From Pseudomonadota bacterium (GTDB lineage: Bacteria; Myxococcota; UBA9042; PHBI01): a DNA stretch of 8,333 nucleotides. The position numbers and the translations under genes are program-made. This document shows, in pieces, positions 1 through 4,127 of this stretch. The stretch covers positions 1 to 8,333 of the forward strand of contig SYAK01000324.1 in NCBI GenBank assembly GCA_005788935.1, read 5' to 3'. The notes below the pieces were generated by a model, which saw nothing but the letters and a program-made list of their open reading frames with translations, did not search any database and was not told the DNA's origin. Each line of letters begins with the position of its first letter. Position 1 is the stretch's first letter.

Positions 1-1
1 A

Positions 2-781
2 CGACCGACGAACTGCCCGGGTTGTGGTGCGTCCGTGGGTACGAGCTCTGTCTGTGAGTATTGTGGCACTTCCATCGGAGGCGGCGGCGCCACTGAGGAA
101 GAGGAGTTCGCCATGCTCGCGGAGCTGGCTGAAGAGGCCCGCAAGATCTCAACGAGAGGTCAGGCCGTCGAAGGAGGCTCCATCCTCTCCAATGCCGCGC
201 GCGAGTTGGGGGCAGCTTTCGCCACGAAGATGAAGTTGAAACAGTTTTGGAGTGAGGCGCCGATGCCCTCACTTCCAGGACCTCTCAAGAAGGTCGCCAT
301 CGACGGGCTTTCGGCATCCAAGAGTAGTAGTGCCGGAATGATCGGCTTCGACCCGGTCCAGGAGGCCTTGCGAAATCGGGCAAACACAGCAATCAATATC
401 CTCAGGAGTCTCGGACCTCGCGCGGCCGATGAACTTCGAGTCGTGGAAGACCTGCAGCGCAGCACGGATGAAGAGCGGCAGGAGGTCGAAGAAAAGAGAA
501 ACTCAGTTTCCAAAAAGATACTTTTTGCATCTCTTGGCATCCTCGCTGTAATGATCTTGATCATTACAGCCATTTCCGCGGGCTCATCGTATGACAAACG
601 CGCCGAGACCAAAAAGTGGCGGACGATGTCGGCAGAGGCTAAATGCAGACACAGGGTCAGTGACTCAGACCGTGAACCCGACAACTACATCACGGAGCGC
701 TTTGCAAGCTGCACGCGACTCTGCGAGGCGGGTTCAACTTGGGCCTGTGGTGTCGCGGCGACGCTGCAGCACCAGCTCTGA
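2..781 (+). CDS. Zinc-ribbon, single-TM protein with Cys-rich tail (5' partial)
   Basis: The reading frame is open from base 2 with no stop, so the gene starts before the window; 259 residues are visible. The first residues hold two CxxC knuckles (CPGC at codons 14-25, CEYC at 53-64), a compact zinc ribbon. The GTG at 35 is a poor start because it would remove the first knuckle. Next come an acidic helical stretch, a long charged helix rich in E, R and Q that could form a coiled coil, and one hydrophobic span (about nt 518-583, ILFASLGILAVMILIITAIS) after a KK pair. The tail after the span has four Cys, ending in SCTRLCEAGSTWACGVAA, which resembles the CxxLCxxGxxxAC Sel1-like repeats of myxobacterial proteins. 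Inferred topology: cytoplasmic ribbon, tail outside. Base composition is unlike its neighbours (23 of 60 bases at 481-540 are G or C). Function unknown. Confidence 0.85.
   Translation, partial: RPTNCPGCGASVGTSSVCEYCGTSIGGGGATEEEEFAMLAELAEEARKISTRGQAVEGGSILSNAARELGAAFATKMKLKQFWSEAPMPSLPGPLKKVAIDGLSASKSSSAGMIGFDPVQEALRNRANTAINILRSLGPRAADELRVVEDLQRSTDEERQEVEEKRNSVSKKILFASLGILAVMILIITAISAGSSYDKRAETKKWRTMSAEAKCRHRVSDSDREPDNYITERFASCTRLCEAGSTWACGVAATLQHQL
545..570. repeat. Perfect 26-bp inverted repeat inside the membrane-span codons
   Basis: The left arm GCTGTAATGATC (545-556) and right arm GATCATTACAGC (559-570) are exact reverse complements separated by TT. In RNA this would fold as 11 pairs closed by a CUUG tetraloop, an unusually stable loop type. 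It encodes A-V-M-I-L-I-I-T-A in the membrane span of the zinc-ribbon protein. No T-run follows, so it is not a standard intrinsic terminator. It could be an mRNA hairpin, an intragenic binding site for a dimeric protein, or chance. Confidence 0.85.
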
Positions 782-881
782 CCCCGTTCATCGAGCGGCT
801 CTCTCACCTCGGTCTCTCGGGAGCCGACTGGGCCCCTGAAACAACACTTCGGCGCCGACCCGGGCTGGTGCGGCGGTGGCG
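782..881. other. Short convergent intergenic region with a weak stem-loop
   Basis: One hundred bases separate the stop of the zinc-ribbon gene (plus) from the stop of the ATPase gene (minus). CGGCTC at 796-801 pairs with GAGCCG at 821-826, and one wobble and one G-C pair extend the stem inward around a 15-nt loop. No T-run follows on either strand, so it is at best a weak or factor-assisted terminator. A single TGAAACA half-site lies at 837-843. No gene is seen. Confidence 0.35.
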
Positions 882-2033
882 TCAGGCGCCGAGCGCCTCG
901 CGCAGGTGGGACACGCCGATGACCTCGACCGAGTCGGCGAGGGGGTACGGGCTCTCGACCGCACCGACGACCCAGGCGCGCGCGACGCCGAGGTCCTCGC
1001 AGGCCCGCCAGAAGCCGCGGGTGGGCTTCGGGGCGCTCGACAGCTTGACCTCGAAGGCGACACGACGCCCGCGGTGCTCGATGACGAGGTCGAGTTCGGC
1101 GCCTGCGGCGGTCCGGTAGAAGCCAGCGGTCGCGAGCGGCGGGGCGAGCGCGAGCAGCTGCTCGATGACGAAGCCCTCCCACGACGTGCCTGCGACCGGG
1201 TGACCGAGGAGCGCGTCGCGGTCGCCGAGGCCGAGCAGCGCATGGAGCAGCCCGCTGTCGCGGACGTAGACCTTGGGCGATTTCGTCAGCCGCTTGCCGA
1301 GGTTCGGCAGCAATGGTGGCAGGCGCCTCAACAGCAGCGCGTCGACCATCAGGTCGAGGTAGCGCGCGACGGTCGTGTGGGCGAGGCCGCCAAGTGCCAG
1401 ACCGAGCTGGCTCGCGTTGAAGAGCTGCCCGTGGACGTGGGCGGTCATGAGCCAGAAGCGCCGCAGCGTCTCGGCCGGAATCCGGACGCCGAGCTGCGGC
1501 AGGTCGCGGGCGAGCAGCGTCTGCACGAGATCCTCGCGCCACGCGAGCGAGCGCGCCTCGTCCCCCGCCGTGAAGCTCGACGGGAAGCCGCCCCGAACCC
1601 AGAGACGCGACGCGTCGGCGGGCGGCAGCTCATGGGCGAGCAGCGGCGGCAGCTCGAGGTAGCTGACCCGCCCCGCGAGCGACTCGGCCGACTGGTTCAG
1701 GAGCTGGCCGCTCGCCGACCCGAGGAGAAGGAAGCGCCCCGGGCGACGGTCCGCGTCGATCTCGGGGCGGAGCGAGGCGAAGAGCTCGGGCATGACCTGG
1801 ACCTCGTCGAGGATGACGAGGCGGTCGCGGTGACCCGCAAGGAAGAGCTCGGGGTCGCTGAGCCGGGCGCGATCCCGGGGACGCTCGAGGTCGAGGAAGA
1901 CCGCGTCAGGGTGGCCCGCCGCGACGCTGCGCGCGAGGGTGGTCTTGCCGACCTGTCGCGGCCCGAGGAGCACGACGGCGGGCTGCAGCGCGAGGCGCTC
2001 GTGGAGGCGCTGGAGGAGCTCTCTGGCGATCAT
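882..2033 (-). CDS. AAA_14 / DUF4143 family ATPase
   Basis: This 383-residue protein has the normal length and layout of AAA_14-DUF4143 ATPases. Walker A is GPRQVGKT (residues 24-31), Walker B is LVILDEVQ (72-79, D76/E77), and a sensor-like strand LLLGSAS sits at 102-108. A winged-helix-like part follows (about 206-240, ending VARYLDLMVDALLLRRL). The C-terminal part has GAELDLVIE (311-319) and AFEVK (326-330), matching the E-x-D...E-x-K signature of PD-(D/E)xK-like folds seen in this family. The start fits the family's usual short lead before Walker A. There is no clear Shine-Dalgarno, so translation may be leaderless or depend on the inverted repeat over the start. The family is widespread, mobile between genomes and biochemically poorly understood; no partner such as a toxin or nuclease gene is adjacent. 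Family call firm, cellular role unknown. Confidence 0.95.
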   Translation of the reverse strand: MIARELLQRLHERLALQPAVVLLGPRQVGKTTLARSVAAGHPDAVFLDLERPRDRARLSDPELFLAGHRDRLVILDEVQVMPELFASLRPEIDADRRPGRFLLLGSASGQLLNQSAESLAGRVSYLELPPLLAHELPPADASRLWVRGGFPSSFTAGDEARSLAWREDLVQTLLARDLPQLGVRIPAETLRRFWLMTAHVHGQLFNASQLGLALGGLAHTTVARYLDLMVDALLLRRLPPLLPNLGKRLTKSPKVYVRDSGLLHALLGLGDRDALLGHPVAGTSWEGFVIEQLLALAPPLATAGFYRTAAGAELDLVIEHRGRRVAFEVKLSSAPKPTRGFWRACEDLGVARAWVVGAVESPYPLADSVEVIGVSHLREALGA

Positions 2034-2048
2034 TCAATGATATTGAAT
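2032..2048. promoter_or_regulatory. 17-bp inverted repeat over the ATPase start codon
   Basis: ATTCAAT (2032-2038), spacer GAT, ATTGAAT (2042-2048): a perfect 7-bp inverted repeat that includes two bases of the minus-strand ATG (2033-2031). No ribosome-binding sequence precedes that ATG. On the minus strand TTCAAT lies 8 nt before the ATG, where the -10 box of a leaderless transcript could lie. A dimeric repressor here would block transcription start directly; an RNA hairpin would hide the start codon. Position and symmetry are seen; the regulatory role is inferred. Confidence 0.55.
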
Positions 2049-2163
2049 TCTGCTCGCTCAAAATGCAAGGATGCGACCCCAACCTCCGCTGATGCGGCCA
2101 CCCGCCGATGGCCGAGGCGACGAGGCGACGCGCGCGTCAGGCTCGGAGCGCATCGAGCGCGAG

Positions 2164-2215
2164 CAACCTGAAACAGGTTGGTACATTTTGTTTCATGTTT
2201 GAAACATTATGTTCC
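2164..2215. repeat. Cluster of overlapping GAAACA/TGTTTC palindromes (left cluster)
   Basis: Three overlapping symmetries are visible. CAACCTG-AAA-CAGGTTG (2164-2180) has perfect 7-bp arms. TGTTTCA-TGTT-TGAAACA (2189-2206) has perfect 7-bp arms. ATGTTT-G-AAACAT (2195-2207) has perfect 6-bp arms. Read with the pattern GAAACA-N3-TGTTTC, which occurs perfectly twice at 3.7 kb, there are imperfect copies at 2170-2184, 2180-2194 and 2201-2215 (10, 10 and 11 of 12 defined bases), with centres 10 and 21 bp apart, about one and two helical turns. This suggests cooperative binding of a dimeric regulator upstream of the gene at 2345. The binding protein is not identifiable here. Confidence 0.65.
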
Positions 2216-2334
2216 ATGAGCCCGCGGCGTCGCGTCCGTCGAAAGGCGATCGCCAAGAGGCGATAACCGCGGCACCATCCCGCACGCGCCGTCACGCACC
2301 CTGATCTCGCCCCGCGCCCCGAGGCGCACGACCC

Positions 2335-2338
2335 GGAG
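2335..2338 (+). promoter_or_regulatory. Ribosome-binding site for the gene at 2345
   Basis: GGAG, extended as GGAGAG, ends 6 nt before the ATG at 2345. It supports 2345 as the real start of the split gene; the internal ATG at 2668 in the other frame has no such sequence before it. Confidence 0.6.
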
Positions 2339-2344
2339 AGCCCC

Positions 2345-2800
2345 ATGCCGCTCGAGAGCTTCGCGGATCTCACCATCCTGGACGGCTTCGAGACACTGAC
2401 CCGCGAACCGCTGCTTGGCCTGCTCGACAAGCTGCCCGAGCGCTGCGCCGCCGAGAAGGCGATCTTGCTGCAGGCCGCCGCCGCGGTCCTCAGGCTTCCG
2501 CCCGAGGCTTCGCACGAGCGGAAGCGCAGCGCGCTGGCGGCGCGGAGCCTCGGCGCGGTGGTGCTCGCGACGTTCGAGGTCCCCCCCGCCAGCCGTCGGG
2601 GCCCTCCCGGGATCTCCGAGGCGTTCGCCGGTGGCTGCCGATCCTCAAGTCCATCATCGCGACTCGAATGTCCCGCATGTTCGATCCGGGCGTCCTCGGG
2701 GGGATGCGGCTCGACGTGTCCCGGCGACGCGTCGCGCGGCTGGCACCGGAGCTCGACCGCGCGATCGGTCCCGCGCTCGCCCAGGGCTCCCAGCGGCTGA
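2345..2800 (+). CDS. N-terminal part of a split hypothetical protein
   Basis: The start is ATG at 2345 with GGAG 6 nt upstream. About the first 79 residues (through about nt 2580) look like genuine coding sequence: helical, with a regular mix of charged and hydrophobic residues (for example LLGLLDKLPERCAAEKAIL) and G/C in third positions. After the run of seven C at 2581-2587 this frame becomes rich in S, R, P, G and C, and its third positions lose the G/C preference by about 2640, so the remainder to the stop at 2800 is probably not real protein. The natural continuation lies in the frame that ends at 3675. I do not recognise the family. The palindrome cluster lies 130-180 bp upstream. Confidence 0.55.
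   Translation: MPLESFADLTILDGFETLTREPLLGLLDKLPERCAAEKAILLQAAAAVLRLPPEASHERKRSALAARSLGAVVLATFEVPPASRRGPPGISEAFAGGCRSSSPSSRLECPACSIRASSGGCGSTCPGDASRGWHRSSTARSVPRSPRAPSG
2575..2667 (+). other. Reading-frame shift near a run of seven C
   Basis: The frame started at 2345 fades here, and the frame that continues to 3675 is already protein-like well before its first ATG at 2668: codons 2596-2667 read SGPSRDLRGVRRWLPILKSI and on, with 21 of the 25 codons from 2596 to 2670 ending in G or C. No ATG, GTG or TTG occurs in that frame between 2581 and 2667, and no ribosome-binding sequence precedes 2668. A one-base loss at C7 (2581-2587) would explain this; so would a -1 slip on the C run. The exact breakpoint is only limited to about 2575-2640, because the first frame also gives a tolerable peptide until about 2630. 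Confidence 0.65.
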
Positions 2801-3675
2801 CGCTCGGGGAGTGGATCCGGCGCAGCCCGCCTGAAGGCCCGGACTCGACCACCATCACGGCGCTCAAGGACGTCTGCGATCGACTGCAGGGCGCCCCGAA
2901 CACGCCCGCGCTTCGGGACCGGGCGCTAGAGGCGGGGGAGCCGGACGGCGAGCCGATGTGGCGGGAGGCGGCCGGGGAGGCGCGGGAGGCGCTCGCGGAG
3001 TTCGACAACCTGCCGAGGCTCTCGGCGCGAGCCTACGCCGAGCTGACCGTCACGGTGGACGCGGCCCGCGGCAGCTTCAGCGTCCAGAGCGAGGCCCTCG
3101 ACGCTTGCTCGGTGGGCAGCTGCGCGCAGGTGACCTGCTCGCTGCGGGTCCCCGACGCGCCGAGGTTCACCTGCGAGGATAGCGAAGCGAACTACTGTCG
3201 ACTCAAGCACGGCGCGGCCGAGGTGCTCGCGGCCGCGGCGGCGGGTCGCGAGTACCCGTGCGCCGCGACGACGCGCGCCGCGATTCGTCGCCTCCTCTGC
3301 CCCGACCCGATCAGTGCGCTGCGACGCAAGGTCGCCGCGATCACGGGCCCGAAGGCGCTCGAGGGGGAGGTCGCGTGGCTGGTCTCCGCCGACCTCGACC
3401 GCCTCGACCTGCGCCTGCCCGCGCCGCCGCCCGCGGAGACCGCGACGCCGGCTGACCCGCTGCGCGCGACCGACGAGGACCCGCCGCTCACGCCGCCAGG
3501 CCAGGCCGTCGCCCTCCTCGAGCGCCACCCCGACGGCCTCGGCAAGGCCGCGCTGATGGAGGCGCTCGGGCTGACCGAGGCTGGCTGGCTCAGCCTGCGG
3601 CGCCAGCTCGCCTCGGACGTCCGGGTTGTGCTGCAGGGCGCGCCGCGCGCGGCGGTCTGGCGGCGCTCGCCCTGA
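2668..3675 (+). CDS. C-terminal part of split hypothetical protein, Cys/His cluster and winged helix
   Basis: Given from the first ATG in this frame (335 residues), but coding similarity extends back to about 2590, and joined to the 2345 piece the protein would be about 440 residues. Counting from 2668: residues 1-145 are helical and unrecognised. Residues 147-181 hold C-x4-C-x4-C-x11-C-x7-C-x3-H, a likely metal site. It ends CRLKHGAAEVL, reminiscent of the C-x-H-plus-helix end of SWIM fingers, but it lacks the strict C-x-C. Two more Cys are at 198 and 211. Residues 250-275 are a Pro/Thr-rich linker. Residues 278-332 look like a winged helix (VALLERHPDGLGKAALMEAL then a short wing ending AVWRR). 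A nucleic-acid-binding role is therefore plausible but unproven. Two perfect palindromes begin 45 bp after the stop. Confidence 0.65.
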   Translation: MSRMFDPGVLGGMRLDVSRRRVARLAPELDRAIGPALAQGSQRLTLGEWIRRSPPEGPDSTTITALKDVCDRLQGAPNTPALRDRALEAGEPDGEPMWREAAGEAREALAEFDNLPRLSARAYAELTVTVDAARGSFSVQSEALDACSVGSCAQVTCSLRVPDAPRFTCEDSEANYCRLKHGAAEVLAAAAAGREYPCAATTRAAIRRLLCPDPISALRRKVAAITGPKALEGEVAWLVSADLDRLDLRLPAPPPAETATPADPLRATDEDPPLTPPGQAVALLERHPDGLGKAALMEALGLTEAGWLSLRRQLASDVRVVLQGAPRAAVWRRSP

Positions 3676-3720
3676 CCAAGCGCGGGACAGGTGGCGGTCG
3701 ACGCGCGCTGCGCACCCCGT

Positions 3721-3758
3721 GAAACAACTTGTTTCCCACTCTGGAAACATCTTGTTTC
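3721..3758. repeat. Twin perfect GAAACA-N3-TGTTTC palindromes (right cluster)
   Basis: Site one is GAAACAACTTGTTTC (3721-3735), with arms extendable to 7 bp around a central C. Site two is GAAACATCTTGTTTC (3744-3758), with 6-bp arms around TCT. The two share 14 of 15 bases and their centres are 23 bp apart, about two helical turns, the arrangement expected for two dimers on one face of DNA. The same half-sites recur at 2.2 kb. The pattern resembles the GAAAC/GTTTC operators reported for the TetR-type regulator PsrA, but with a 5-base rather than a 2-4-base centre. Confidence 0.75.
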
Positions 3759-3825
3759 AGACGGCCCGCAGCTCGCCCGCGAACCCGGGCGACGGGGGAC
3801 GCCGGGACCCGCGCCCCACGCGCCC

Positions 3826-3981
3826 GGAATCCGACCGGAATCCGACCGGGCCCCGGGATCGAACGGAATCGAACGGGGCCTCCGGAATCGAACGGGGCCT
3901 CCGGACTCGAACGGAATCGAACGGAATCGAGCGGAATCGAGCGGAATCGAACGAGGGCCCCGGAATCGAACGGAATCGCGC
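3826..3981. repeat. Tandem decamer array, unit GGAATCGAAC
   Basis: Ten copies of GGAATCGAAC with at most two changes begin at 3855, 3865, 3884, 3903, 3913, 3923, 3933, 3943, 3962 and 3972; five are exact. Two related 11-bp units, GGAATCCGACC, precede them at 3826 and 3837. The 9-bp insert GGGGCCTCC separates units at 3875-3883 and 3894-3902, and a diverged insert is at 3953-3961. The period of 10 keeps units on roughly one DNA face. The complement of the unit, GTTCGATTCC, equals the core of the tRNA T-arm, but no tRNA gene is present. There are no unique spacers, so this is not CRISPR. It is a minisatellite or a clustered protein-binding array. Confidence 0.9.
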
Positions 3982-4032
3982 AGGGGCCGGGGGCCTCCCG
4001 CCCCCCGGACCGTCCCTGGCGGCGTCTGGTGG

Positions 4033-4052
4033 CCTCCGACCGCCTCCGACCG
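4033..4052. repeat. 10-bp tandem direct repeat
   Basis: CCTCCGACCG occurs twice without spacer (4033-4042 and 4043-4052), about 50 bp after the decamer array. It shares the core TCCGACC with the two 11-bp units that open that array (3826-3847), so it may be a relic of the same expansion. It lies 76 bp before the lipoprotein start. Confidence 0.6.
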
Positions 4053-4127
4053 CGAAGGGCTGGCGCTGAGGGCGTTCGTGGGTCACAATGGGGATTCGCA
4101 CCCCCGCCCTCCGGGAGAAGCCCCCCG

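Larger units (their letters stand above)
2034..2344. promoter_or_regulatory. Divergent intergenic control region
   Basis: These 311 bases separate the minus-strand ATPase from the plus-strand gene at 2345 and must hold promoters for both. Two AT-rich islands stand out in GC-rich surroundings: 2032-2060 beside the ATPase start, and 2165-2215 with the GAAACA/TGTTTC palindromes. I find no convincing -35/-10 pair for either direction. A perfect 10-bp palindrome GGCGATCGCC lies at 2244-2253. The rest, 2061-2160 and 2267-2334, is GC-rich with nothing recognisable. A ribosome-binding sequence for the plus-strand gene is at 2335-2338. Confidence 0.5.
3676..4127. promoter_or_regulatory. Long non-coding region upstream of the lipoprotein operon
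   Basis: These 452 bases lie between the split gene and the lipoprotein start. In order they hold the twin palindromes (3721-3758), GC-rich filler, the decamer array (3826-3981), a very C/G-rich stretch, a 10-bp direct repeat (4033-4052), a weak -10-like CACAAT (4084-4089) without a matching -35, and a ribosome-binding sequence GGGAGAAG (4113-4120). Long open frames cross it on both strands only because the 10-bp repeat contains no stop in any frame; their products are low-complexity. The operon promoter must lie here or further upstream, but I cannot place it. Confidence 0.5.

Noticed and set aside
796..826. Intrinsic terminator between the convergent genes
   Set aside because: The stem is short, the loop is about 15 nt, and no T-run follows on either strand.
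876..2171. 431-residue plus-strand open frame opposite the ATPase
   Set aside because: The minus strand has Walker motifs and full family architecture; this frame is an E/R/A-rich shadow.
2189..2206. Canonical parS site
   Set aside because: The arms match parS but the centre is 4 bp instead of 2 bp, and no parA/parB lies in the window.
2195..2266. 23-residue basic small ORF starting in the palindrome cluster
   Set aside because: MFETLCSMSPRRRVRRKAI and on is open to a TAA at 2264, but no ribosome-binding sequence precedes it and the ATG is part of the palindrome; insufficient support.
3742..3757. Sigma-54 promoter (TGG...TTG)
   Set aside because: The GG-to-GC spacing and the GC dinucleotide do not fit; the match comes from the palindrome.
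3826..3981. CRISPR array
   Set aside because: Units are 10 bp, mostly back to back, with no unique spacers of 25-40 bp and no cas genes nearby.
3826..3981. tRNA gene on the minus strand
   Set aside because: Only the T-arm core repeats; no D-arm, anticodon arm or paired acceptor stem surrounds it, and the T-stem does not pair beyond the closing base pair.
3729..4127. N-terminal extension of the lipoprotein through the repeat array
   Set aside because: It would bury the lipoprotein signal peptide 133 residues inside, and the residues are low-complexity translation of the decamer; the ATG at 4128 has its own ribosome-binding sequence.
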